Below are positions 43,134 through 53,508 of a stretch of DNA of 64,000 nucleotides, piece by piece. The position numbers and the translations under genes are program-made. The stretch is from Ceratothoa steindachneri (lineage: Eukaryota; Arthropoda; Malacostraca; Isopoda; Cymothoidae). A model generated the notes under the pieces. The model was not told the DNA's origin, searched no databases, and was given only the letters and a program-made list of their open reading frames with translations. The stretch lies in the NCBI GenBank assembly GCA_963969495.1, contig OZ018333.1:89519865-89583864 (forward strand), written 5' to 3'. How positions within the stretch are numbered: position 1 is the stretch's first letter; each line of letters begins with the position of its first letter.

Positions 43134-43749
43134 CCGTACTCAAGCTAGCCTAAATCTAGGCTATATTAAAAGCCAAATTTCAATTTATGTTTATCAGAAA
43201 CTAGAGTTAATAATTTCGAAATGGAGGATGGGCAAAACGTATAATTCGATACCATTTTCACACTGCTTAAAAGACGTCTGTATGAGTTATTTGCACACTG
43301 CGTCTGTGTGACACACCACACTGTTAAAAAAGAGTAGTTGCTTTAAAATATCCAACTAAATAGATCTAAATGTATATAAGAAGGTAATAAAAATAGTAAA
43401 GTAGGGAAAAATATATTGACAAATAAAAATGACACCGAATGAGGATAATAAAAAGCTATTAAGTGTATTTTTTTTTTTAAATTAAGCATTTCTGACGTCA
43501 TACCCCTCCCCCCTATTATAATTAGCAAAACAATTAAAGGCGCTGGCAGGATTTAGTTAAAGCATTCACCTCTGTAAACGTCAAAACATTATTCTATAAA
43601 CAATTAGGATTCTATACTCAGGATATTCATAGTGTGGTCTCCCCCTTGTGTTTACCCCCACACGAGCCGTCCCCTTAAATCTACTCCAAAAAGATGAAAC
43701 ATTTTGGAACACGGACGAAAATAGTACGTCTTATCGGCCGGGCCGCTCG
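43134..43749. other. LINE-A 3' UTR start, then unassigned sequence
   Basis: Positions 43134-43180 carry the second LINE-A 3' hairpin ('agcctaaatctaggct') and an A-rich stretch. From about 43200 to 43749 I see no supported feature. The LINE-A copy to the right may originally have extended through here. Confidence 0.4.
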
Positions 43750-43919
43750 TCTACATATTTACCAAAAATAAAACAAAAAGACAAACAAAAGCAAAAAAAA
43801 AAAACCCAAACAATTTGAAAAAAATATAGAGCAAACTCCATCGACGGGGGGAGCCCCCCCTCCCGCTGACGAAGACCACGATCCATATTTGAATATTAAA
43901 TAACGGGGAGGATGCCGTC

Positions 43920-46900
43920 CTCCTCCAAAAAGTCTAAAAGTCCACAGGGCGGTGTGCACGAACACATCCAGAGTACAAATGAGAGGCGGTAGCGACCCTT
44001 GCCCATCACGCTACTAGGACAGATAAAGTGCAGGAAGATGACCCAGACTGGGACATTTAACAAGAATATGCCGAACAGTCCGGAGGACGACGCAGTCGCT
44101 ACAATAGGGCGCAGGCGAGCGCTTCATCAAGTGGCGTGCGTGAGACGAGTGTGTCTGATTCGGAGACGACAGAAAGCGACCTGAAGCCGTCGCGGCATTG
44201 GCGGATAGGTACATGGGAACAATCGCGGTGCAATCGCACACAACATTATTTTCCCCTAGACCGTCTCCAATCTTCTTTGCCGAGCAGTCCGAAGAGCTGC
44301 CCGTATTCCTGCCATGTAGTCGGTGTGAGGAAGAGCGAAAGACTAGTCTAGTCGAAGGTCCAAGCAGAGTATTTGGCGCCCTCATCGGCGCGTTCATTGG
44401 CCTCAAGTCCTACATGTCCAGGAACCCAGCAGAACATAATCTCGACATCTGCCCGGCTTGCCAAAACCATGGAGTCACGGATATGGCGAACCAGGGGATG
44501 CGGAGATTCTAATGACCCGAGAGTACTCAGGGCGCTTTGTAATTCGCTATAGATCACAATCCGGTCTCCGAACCAGGCACGTCGCGTAATCTCCCGTACC
44601 GAGTGGTGTATTGCCACCAGCTCAGCCGTGAAGACAGACGCAGCGCCTGGCAGAGCCTCGCTGACTTCAAACAGAAGTGATACGGAGTGGAAGCCGACCC
44701 CCTCTTCGGACTTGGCGCCATCCGTATACACTAACACGGTTCCAGCGTGAAACGAGGTGTGTTCCAAAAAGGCGAACGCAATACTCTCGGTGCTGTACAA
44801 GCTTTGGGAGCAGAGGTGTGGCGACAAATAGGCAAATGCGGTACCCTCCAGGGTGGCGTCCTGGGCAAAACCAGGGGCACCAACGGCCCGAGAGCTATAC
44901 CTAGCTCTCTAAGGAGTTGCCTGACCCTAAACCCAAAGGGCTTAGAGTATGACTGTCGCCTTCGGCGGCATAAGCACCGTCGAAATCAGCTGCGGATGCA
45001 GTAAGAACCGCTGGCGATTGACTGAGGAAGGCACCGGGCTCTCGCTTACAGGCCAATAATACACTGTACACGGGGTAGAGCGAGTGGCATCTCCCTAGCA
45101 TCGAAAAGTAGGCTCTCAATGGGGGAAGTGCGGAAGGCGCCGGTCGCTAGGCGAAGGCCAGGGTGGTGGATTGAGTTCACCTTCCGCAATAAACGCTCGG
45201 CTGCGGATGTATAAAACTCGCATCCGTAGACGCGCTTCGAAAGGACAAACGATCAATAAAAAAGTAAGGCAGTAGCCTTATCAGCGCCCCAAGCGCTGAA
45301 CGTCACGGAACGGAAAATATCCATGGCGCGGGTACAAGAGACCATAAGGCTGCAAATATGAGCCTCCCAGGTGAGGCGTTGGTGAAATACAAGACCAAGG
45401 AAATGGTGCGATTCAAACACTTCCAGGAGTGCCCGATTAAGAAACTGGTCTCGGTCTGGGTGGAGCCGTGGATGGCGGCAGAAGTGCACCACCTTAGGCT
45501 AGTCCAAGGAAAACCGAAACCTGTGCGCTTTGGCATAGCGTGAGATGCGGTTCAATGCCTGTTGGAGACGACGCTCCAGAGTTGGTGTCTGGGCCGCATA
45601 CAAAGAGATCGAAAGGTTGTCCACGTAGAGCATAGCGAGAACATCTTCCGGGAGCACCGAGGTGATGACGTTGATGCTCAGGGCAAAGAGTGTGGCACTG
45701 AGAACACATTCCTGTGGGATACATTCTTCCTGCTTCATTGGGCTGGAGAGGGCTCCCCTGACTTGTACGCGGAATCGACGATCTCGCAAAAATTCAGATA
45801 TAAACATTGTGTGGCGTCCCTTCGCTCCCATCGTGTAGAGAGTTTCCATGATACCGCAATCGCCGTGCGGTATCATAAGCCTTCTCCAGATAGAAAAACA
45901 CTATGGCGTAGTGCTGTCTACAAAGGAAGGCCTCGCAGACCTAATTTGCAAGTCGGAGCAGAGCATTTGACGTGGAATGGAATTTGCGGAAGCCGAACTG
46001 TGTAGAAGACAGATAGCCTCCGCTTTCGAGGAAAAGGCTAATCTAACCTTTACCAATCTCTCCATCAACTTGCACACGCAAGAGATAAGAGAAATTGGAT
46101 GGGAACCGGTCTGACTAGAGTGATCTCTCCCCAGTTTGTGAAAGGCGAGCACAGTAGCAATTCGCCAGGAATTTGGGAGGAGACCCTCCACCCAGATCCT
46201 GTTGAACAAATCTAACAGAAAAGCCATACCTCACTCACCCAGGTGTCGAAGCATGGCATATGGGACGGCGCACGAAGCAAGAGCGGAACGCAACTCTCTC
46301 ACAGTAAACCTGTCGTTGAAGGGTTCTCCGCCTCTGAACTTAAAGTACAGTCACCGGCCTTCCGCGACATTACGACGTGCATTGAATGCTATCGGAGCAG
46401 CATCTCGGCTAAAAAATGCAGGAAAAGTGGACGCGAAGGATTCCGCCACAGACGTGGGGTCCGAGATTGCGGTCACATTCTCCTGAAGAACGGGGGGGGG
46501 GATTCCTGCGGTGACTTTCCCTGAATCCTTTTGGCTCGCTTCGTTCCAGACCTTTGCTAGAAGGGTCTTTCCCGTTAAGTGAAGACACGTATGCCCCCCA
46601 AGGAAGAGCGGCATGCGTGCTTCGAAATATACCGGAACCTAGCCTTAGCCCGACGAAATTCACAGACAGTGAAATCGCTTGGGCGGCGCTTGTAGCGCAT
46701 GTAAGCATAAGGCTTCTGTTTGAATGCCGTCTCACACTCGGCTGACAACCACGTGAGTGGTCGGCGTGCAAAACTGCCAGACCTTCTGGGAATAGTAGTC
46801 AGGCCCGCCCGCGGCGATAAGGTTGCCGGAGAAGAACTCAACGGCCTCATCTACCGACCTAAACTCCTCGACTGAGATAGAGAATTCAGTCATTTCCTCA

Positions 46901-47958
46901 ACTGCAGGCCACCGCGCTCGCGCTAAGCAGCAACGAGGTGGACTCTCAAGCCGCAGTTGCCCTGAAAATGATATTTGAATGGGAAAGTGATTACTACCAT
47001 GCAGGTCATTGACCACCCTCAATCAAAATCAGGCTTTGCATCCTACGAGCACAAAGATAGAACAAGGAAAGAAAATGAAGTAGTTCTCGGGCAGTAATGT
47101 GTAAACTGATCCACATTTAGGTCACCAATCATAAGCTCTTCGATCAGATCGGCAAGGATTTGTACCGTGGGATTTATTGAGTAATCCTCCCAGAGAGGAT
47201 GGCGGCCGTTCAGATCTCCAAGCAAGAGAAAGGGCGTCGGCAACCATGCCATGGCGCGGCGGAAGTCCCCTGCGTCAAAGTCAGCTGACGGTGGAATGTA
47301 CGCCGGAGAATAACTCAACGGCCTCATCTACCGACCTAAACTCTTCGACTGAGATAGAGAATTTAGTCATTTACTCAAATGCAGGCCACAACGCCCGCGT
47401 GAAGCACCAACGAGGTGGGCTCTCAGGCGGCAGTTGCCCTGAAAATGATATTTGAATGCAGGTCATTGACCACCCCCAATCAAAATCAGGCTGTGCATCC
47501 GAAGAGCACAAAGATAGATCAAGGAAAGAAAATGAAGCGGTTCTCGGGCAGCGATGTGTAAATTCATCCACATTTAGGACACCCATCATAAGCTCTTCGA
47601 TCAGATTGGCAAGGATTTGTACCTTGGGATTTATTGAGTAATCCCCCAAGAGAGGATGTCGGCCGTTCAGATCTCCGAGGAAGAGAAAGGGCGTCGGCAA
47701 CCGTGCCATTACGCGGCGGAAGTCCTCAGCGTCGAAGTCAGCTGACGGTAGAATGTACGCAGAAATGATAGCATACCTCCTATCCAGGTGAAGTTGCAAA
47801 GCCACTGCCTGAAAAGAGGTATCTAAAGTGAAAAGAAGAGCGGAGAAATCATGCCGGGTGTAAATCGCGCATCCCCCAGCCCGGCCCCCATCTCGAGGTA
47901 AAGGAGTCGCAAACCCCTTATATCCCAGGAGGACGGGCAGGGGGCACGCTCCTAGCAT
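43920..47958 (-). pseudogene. LINE-A ORF2, broken (copy at 43.7-51 kb)
   Basis: Endonuclease motifs are visible at 47958-47371 (LGDLNGRHPLLGD) and, in a duplicated partial copy, at 47327-47043. RT pieces are at 47022-46732 (SNHFPIQISFSGQL), 46850-46575, 46227-45901 (GSHPISLISCVCKLMERLVK), 45876-45499 (PEDVLAMLYVDNLSISLYAAQ, YVDN instead of YVDD) and 45492-45253. RNase H is at 44827-44348 (VYTDGAKSEEGVGF; IVIYSELQSAL, where the catalytic Asp reads Glu) and 44406-44014 (finger YCSDCVVLRTVRHILVKCP). Catalytic changes and frameshifts show loss of function. Confidence 0.78.
46825..47759. repeat. Tandem duplication of about 477 bp inside LINE-A ORF2
   Basis: 46825-47301 and 47302-47759 are direct repeats; both begin 'gccggagaa' and run to the 'gctgacggt.gaatgtacg' block. 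The second unit lacks about 20 bases ('ggaaagtgattactaccat') present in the first. The units differ at scattered positions, so the duplication is not very recent. It duplicates the endonuclease end and the RT linker. Confidence 0.85.
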
Positions 47959-48039
47959 GGTCTCCTGCAGAAAAATAGCTAACGGAGAACTGGATGAGAC
48001 GAGCCTCCCCAGCTCCTCCCAGTTCGCACGGAGTCCACA

Positions 48040-50507
48040 TCAATTCCATTGAAGGAATATGCCCTCCAGGCCTAGCTCAGATAAGAGGCGGGGGGCCCAT
48101 TTTAAACAGAAGAGCCTCACGGGGATGGCCGTACGCTTCCCGGAGACAGAACCCCGGGTGCTGTTGGCCGGACAATGCGCAGTATGCGCTGTCGCCTCCG
48201 ATGACTTATTGGGGGAGGTTGTGCTCACCATGAGAGTCTTTTCCTCCCTCCGCCTCGAAACCTTAGGCGTGCGTTGCGGTTTTGGAGGCAGGAGGCCCTC
48301 TTTTCGAGGAACCACCGTCTCCGAGCCAATCAGCCCACCACTAGGCGTGGGAGAAGAAGGCGAAGCTCCTTCATGGTGGGCCTCCTTTTGGCGGACAGCT
48401 TTAGGAACCCCGGAAATATCCTGGCGATCAACCTCAGAGATGTTGCCTCTTGTGAGTCTAACGACTCGGTGGAGGCGCGTGGCCGTTTTGCCTTTCGGGA
48501 AACGGTCACGCTGGGGAAAGGGGAGGAGCCCTGGTTTAGCCGGTCCTGGTTGTGAACTCTTTGTGCCACTACCTTTACTAGGGGAGCGCCCGGGTTGAGG
48601 AGAAAACTCAGAAGGGCTCCGAATGAGCACGGAAACAACCGTGCTCGTTGGCCTGGATGGGCTAGGAGCAGAGGTTGTCTTTCTAACCATTGAGTCATTA
48701 GACATCCCAGGCAGAACCGGGCGCGCCAGGACCAAGTCCTTAGCCTCGAGGAATGAGAGTCGATCCTGTACCTGAATGGCCAGATTTATTTCTCAAGGAG
48801 ATATGCACCACATTGCTTCGAAGAAGCGGGGTGCAGCTCTCCGCAATTGAAACGCTCGGCTACAGACGATTTGGACTTATCGCGTGCAGCCTTAGAGCAA
48901 TTTACACATACTTCGTGTGACCCCGACTTTGAACGTCTATATGATCGATTCGTATGGCCGAAGCGGTGACAGTAATAGCACCTTCTTGACAGTGTCACGA
49001 ATGCCTTCGTGCGGTAGCGGTATCAACCGGCACGCACCGACTCAGTGAGCTTGTCACAGTCGAACGTGACGAAGAGTGTAGGGGTGAGTCTCGAGGCCCC
49101 TCCTTGTTTTCTCCTCACACGTTCGACCTTGACCGCCACATGGTCGGTCAGCTCTAAGGTGATGTCCTCTATGGAGTAGTCCACGATTTCCTCCGCATAA
49201 AGTACTCCTTTCACAAAGTTCATGGTAGAGTGCGGCGTCACACTCACCGGGGTGCCATCAAGTGTCCGAAGAGCACTTATCTTGGCCCCCTCGGAGGGAC
49301 CTGCCGCACTCGCCAGAATGCCCTCTTCCGAGACACGTGTCACCTTCGGCTCTCTACCAATTACACTAGCTAATGCTCTTCTCTGATTGATCATGCTGAC
49401 CTTGGCCAATATGCTTCCATCAGTGGAGCGAATAACGAGGAAGCATTTAAAGCCAGCGGGCTCCAAAACGCCAGGTAAGAACTGAATGAAGGGCCCCGAT
49501 GTTATCGAGGCTCGCCCCTGCGCCCTTTTCGTCTTTGTCTCTGGCTCCGCACCCGGGAAAGGGGGGGTGTCAGAGGGGCCAGATGTGCCGATTTAGCTTG
49601 GTCGCTTACCGAAGTGGCAGCAGACCCATCCGACCCCGTAGCCCTCGCGGATGGAGTGGAGCCCCGAGTTTTCTTAGGTTTTTTCCTATTTTTTTTTTAG
49701 GAGAGGATGGCGAGAATGAACCCGCTTCTTCCCTCCACCGGCAGGAGCCCCCAGGCCAGATGGACCGGCCTCAGCCAGGTCCTTCTCCGACATGGAGAAG
49801 GTCCTGGCAGTGGCAGGGGCACTGGTCTCAGGAGATCCCTACCCTCCTTGTACCTCCTTGGAAACCCAGGCCGTTAGATGAGGACCTTGCATATGGTCGG
49901 ATTCGGGTTCGGTGCTTGGCACCGAGCCTGGATTCGTTCCCAAGGAAAGCCCTACCGTCTGAGGCTGGGTTCCCTCAAAGACCATGTCTATCTCAGGGGG
50001 GCCTCTAGTTGCTTCTCCTCCAGCCCCCCCAGGACATCGCAGGTCCTAGTGCCAATAGTGTCTTTAGTCTCGTCTTGGGAGGCACAGGCCTTGACCCCTG
50101 CAAGGTTTAATATTCTTACCAGCAGGTCTTTTGAGGAAAGCGACCGAATGGGCCTGGCTTCCCTCTCCCCCCCTAAGGGCGTTTGCCCTACAGAGCCGCT
50201 TCAATGGGGAGCGGTTGGCTATGGGCTGCCTGCTGGTTTTCTTGGCAGTTCCCTTAGAAAGAAAATTAGGAACTGCTGCTGGTAAGAGGGAGGTGCCCGA
50301 AGCCATCTCCAGACAAGGGAGTGAGGGAGAGTCCCCTACACCCGTAGGCGAAGGAGAATAGTAAGCCTCCCCTCCAGTTAGAGAAATTTTGACGGTCCCC
50401 TGCGCAAGCACCGGGTGGGACCTCAATTTTATATGTGGAGCTGCCCGAGGGTGTCTTCGATGATAGACAGGGAAAAATTGCGGGGAGGAAATTTGTTTTT
50501 TTATCAT
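48040..50507 (-). pseudogene. LINE-A ORF1, broken (copy at 43.7-51 kb)
   Basis: The frame pieces are 50507-50064 (N-terminal low-complexity), 49466-49023 (STMNFVKGVLYAEEIVDYSI block), 48998-48786 (CYYCHRFGHTNRSYRRSK, where the last knuckle Cys is Tyr, and a third knuckle whose first Cys is changed: RFNCGEL) and 48735-48040 (C-terminal tail, running into the ORF2 overlap with LGLEGIFLQWN). The knuckles are therefore damaged as well as the frame. Confidence 0.75.
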
Positions 50508-51185
50508 TGGGCATGGTGACCCTACATTTTTTCACGGGATGCATACCCTCATCACCCCTCACAGTAGCCCGCCCTGCAAGGGGTTCGTACAGGCCTGACA
50601 GAGCCAGGTGCCGCCATTCAGGACCATCCCTCGCGCCTGGTGGCCTGGCAGTCCCTCGACATTGCAACTCTACCTTGGGAAAAAATATATGGTGAAGTGA
50701 GAAGGTAAGGGGATGTGAGGAAGGTATGGGTGAGAATGAATAGGTTGTTAAAACCCACCATCCCAAACCGTACCTCAGGGGTTAGGGAACATTGTCCCCT
50801 CCCCTCTCAGCCCTGATTCGTGACGGTTTGCTGAGAAGAGGGTTAGCATCTACCCTGTGAAATTAGAGGCTGACCAGAGAAAGTTGTGGGAGAGGTTGTA
50901 TGAAAAGCGACGAAGTCGGGGTGAAATACAGGCTGTCTGAAAGAAGGAGAAGAGTCTACGCTGGGGTCGGATGGGGTGCTGAGTCCCGTCAGCAAATTGA
51001 GAGGGAGGAACAGGGGCGGCCTCGTATAGGTTATGGATTAGCTTTTGCAGACTACTTATTTACTTAGTAGTCTCCTCTTTAGACTGCTCTGGCTATGTAC
51101 CATCCTCACCTTTTCACTTCTCGCAACTTTACCCGATTGTGAACCTTTCCTCACCATTATTTGGTGGAGATCCTAATGGTAGGTC

Positions 51186-51410
51186 TTAATAATAATAATG
51201 ATGTTTGCATATCGCTGTTCGAGGCCATTGGCCTTCACAGAGCGCATCCCATCGACTCTCGGGAAGGGAGAGATTAGAGGTTTGGCTTCTCTTCAGGAAA
51301 AGGGTTCGAGCCTTAAACGGAGCTTTAGGAGTGGGGGAGGTCGGGGGTCGTTTACTAAAATCCATAACCGTCATACAGATGTGAGGTGAAATGTGTGGAT
51401 TGTGTGCCTT
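51186..51410 (-). repeat. SINE-like short repeat (tentative)
   Basis: Read on the minus strand, this ends in 'gcgctctgtgaaggccaatggcctcgaacagcgatatgcaaac' followed by an (ATT)n tail (51189-51200). A short GC-containing unit with a GGCCAATGGCC palindrome and a simple 3' tail is the form of many invertebrate SINEs. Only one copy is in the window, so the family is a guess. Confidence 0.35.
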
Positions 51411-52160
51411 ACCGGCCCCAACACCCTGAGTTTGCCCTCCTGGCCCCAATGCCTTCAGGCGACGTCTTCTGTATTTTCTTCTATGTTCTTATCTTCTCTT
51501 ATTCTTCTATTTTCTTCTCTTCTTCGTCTGAGCACCCGAATTAAAGCGACCACGAGTATTTTTCAGCAGAGATTTTTTCTTTTCCTTCAAATTCGAAGCG
51601 ACCCCCCACACCGCCCTGCCCAGGAGGGTGTATCAGGGAGAGGGTTTGTAAGGAGAGGTGTAAAGAAAGAGACAAAGATGAAGTGAGAATGTGTGGAAGA
51701 CATATCGATACAGAACCCCCTACAAGTGTTGGGGCAGGGAAAGAACAATTGTCCAGATTTGAACCTTAGCATGGTTGCCCATGCTACCCCCAGATCCCCC
51801 CTTGCAGGATAGTCACTGGGGGTGACTAGAGTGCAAAACCATCCTCCGGGCGGGCGTTTCCATGGAGACGTTCCGACGGAGATCTTCCCTTCCTTTTCGC
51901 CTTCTTTGGGCGTCTCTCCAGACCGTACAACTCACCTCGAACCACACCGACGCCGTCTGGCCTCTGTTTGAGTGGTTGCGACCACATAATTAAGAGGAGA
52001 ACGGCTCAAATTGCTGAGATACCTCCTAACCAACGGGGGCATCTGCCTCCTGACGGAATCTCTGCAGCCAGACGCCATATCCCCCCCACCTTTAAATCCC
52101 TTCGGGAGTTCGGAGGTCGATTCAATGTTCACATGAATCATATAAAGGAGCAGCCTCCAT
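51411..52160. other. No supported gene
   Basis: Mixed sequence between the SINE-like unit and the polinton-like block. It includes a pyrimidine-rich stretch (51470-51530, repeated 'tcttctat' motifs) and a GC-rich part at 51840-51930. No coding or repeat assignment is possible. Confidence 0.35.
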
Positions 52161-52192
52161 CTTAGCAATATCTCGGAAGGGATATTGCTAAG
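52161..52192. repeat. Perfect 12-bp hairpin
   Basis: CTTAGCAATATC (52161-52172) and GATATTGCTAAG (52181-52192) are exact reverse complements around an 8-base loop. It lies 40 bases before the long imperfect palindrome at the edge of the polinton-like block. No function is visible. Confidence 0.85.
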
Positions 52193-52224
52193 GGAAGAGT
52201 AAGACTGATAATTGCTTTCAACGA

Positions 52225-52410
52225 TGGAAGTTTTGGTTGGTGGAACAGAAAATAAATAGAGTTCTGTCTTCGAACATATATTACTTGTTTAATGAAGAGC
52301 ATTCATTTTACACGTGTAAGATTTGTAAAATGTATGCTCTTCATCCAAAAAGTGATATCTGTTCGAAGACAGAACTCATTTTGTTTATTGTTCCACCAAC
52401 CATCATGAAA
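52225..52410. repeat. Long imperfect palindrome, about 185 bp
   Basis: The left arm carries GGTTGGTGGAACA, AATAAA, GTTCTGTCTTCGAACA, ATGAAGAGCAT and CATTTTACA. The right arm has the exact complements in reverse order: TGTAAAATG, ATGCTCTTCAT, TGTTCGAAGACAGAAC, TTTATT and TGTTCCACCAACC. A 10-base centre (cgtgtaagat) separates the arms. The right arm forms the last 30 or so codons of the minus-strand ORF 52303-52830. Confidence 0.9.
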
Positions 52411-52830
52411 TGTCTGCTGGTTTATATTATGAGAAAAAACATTCCCATCCTCTTCATCATCTATTTTCAACTTTCTTCTATTCTTCAACTTCTTATTCAT
52501 CCATTTTTGTTTATTTATTATACCTATTTTTTCTGATTTCCTCTCATTATCCCTCTCAGATTTGAACTTTCTTCTAATATACTGTCTAGTATCTTTAGTG
52601 ATATTATTTTTTACCCTTCCAAGCTGGTCTCTCAGAGCTTGCTTCGCACTCTTTCCATGCACAATGTCCTGAACAGTATCGAAACCGGCTGAAATAGCTT
52701 TCTTTCCTAGATTGCGAGCACCACTCTTTAGATATGGTGCTGCATTTCTGAATAGAGAAGAGAAGAGGGATCCAAGGCCATGTCCCCTCTGGGCTCTTAA
52801 CCCTTTAACCACGCGTGGTCCATTCAACAT
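52303..52830 (-). CDS. Polinton/adintovirus-like small basic virion protein
   Basis: This is a 175-codon open frame. The N-terminal half reads RGHGLGSLFSSLFRNAAPYL, then KSGARNLGKKAISAGFDTV and a VHGKSAKQALRDQLGR block. The pattern is a Gly-rich amphipathic segment followed by Lys/Arg-rich helices and a 'GK.AK.AL...L' block. I know this arrangement from small virion proteins encoded beside capsid genes in polintons and adintoviruses, where it is compared with adenovirus pX-type or membrane-active minor proteins. The second half is strongly basic (RKFKSERDNERKS). The last 30-odd codons come from the palindrome at 52225-52410, so the natural C-terminus may be altered. It is divergent from the polymerase relic, as expected for such elements. 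It is the only unbroken gene of this block. Confidence 0.6.
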   Translation of the reverse strand: MLNGPRVVKGLRAQRGHGLGSLFSSLFRNAAPYLKSGARNLGKKAISAGFDTVQDIVHGKSAKQALRDQLGRVKNNITKDTRQYIRRKFKSERDNERKSEKIGIINKQKWMNKKLKNRRKLKIDDEEDGNVFSHNINQQTFHDGWWNNKQNEFCLRTDITFWMKSIHFTNLTRVK

Positions 52831-52834
52831 TTTT

Positions 52835-53455
52835 AATTATTGTTTAATGTTTGTTCCTAATGTGTAGTTTTATCATCAAATGACCAAGAAAGAATGGAAT
52901 TTTTTCCCCTTCAACCGTTCTTATATAAATATAAATTGATCTCAAGTCTCCAGAGCTTAGATTCAGATAGTGTGGATTATCAAAAGTTATACTGAATGAA
53001 CCATCATGAAAGGAAGATGAATAATTCTCATCAGCCTCGACTGTGTCCTTCCTACTAACTGATAGTGTACAAAGTTAGACTAAATGTACCATGATCTCGG
53101 ATGTGATATATGAGCAGTAAAATCTATATTTAACGCTATACAATGATTTAATTTTGGGATATCTTCTCTGATAGATCTTTTGATTATAGTGGAAAATTCT
53201 TTTGACAGATGAATTAATAATTTTCTTTCCTTTTCACATTGAGCAATGAACCTGAAGTGAGCATTAAGATATAATCAGTAGGCATTTTCCGTTGCTTTCT
53301 GTCAGATTAAAACATTAAATCTTGAGTTGATAATTTCTGTTTCATTTTCAGATTCATTTTCTCTATGAGTGCTTTTTCATTTTTGTAATATCCAGCATCT
53401 ATCCATATCTCCTCATAAGAATGAGACGACAAGAGTGTGAGAAGTTGTTCTGCTC
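52835..53455 (-). pseudogene. Decayed polinton-like structural gene
   Basis: On the minus strand the start side (53455-53300) reads VCITFRAEQLLTLL and AGYYKNEKALIEKMN, the 'GYY....L...MN' block seen near the N-terminus of a structural protein family in arthropod polinton-like elements. After several stops the end (about 53030-52840) reads FDNPHYLNLSSGDLRSIYIY and LGHLMIKLHIRNKH, a typical C-terminus of the same family (NP.YL.L......I.I.I..........G....LH.R). The middle third is missing compared with a full-length gene. It ends just before the start of the 52303-52830 gene. The family call is from memory of the motif pattern only. Confidence 0.42.
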
Positions 53456-53508
53456 TAAATGTTATACATACCATATGTAAAGCGGATGGAGCAGAGCATA
53501 TGTGCTGG

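Larger units (their letters stand above)
43750..51005 (-). mobile_element. LINE-A copy, nearly full-length but heavily mutated
   Basis: In minus-strand order it has a 5' UTR (51005-50520), ORF1 (50520-about 48060), ORF2 endonuclease with a partial duplication (47958-46950), RT (46950-45250), RNase H (44830-44030) and the start of the 3' UTR. It is co-linear with 17505-24245 apart from the duplication. All domains are present but broken by many indels, so it is older than the reference copy and younger than the fragment at 24.3 kb. Confidence 0.85.
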
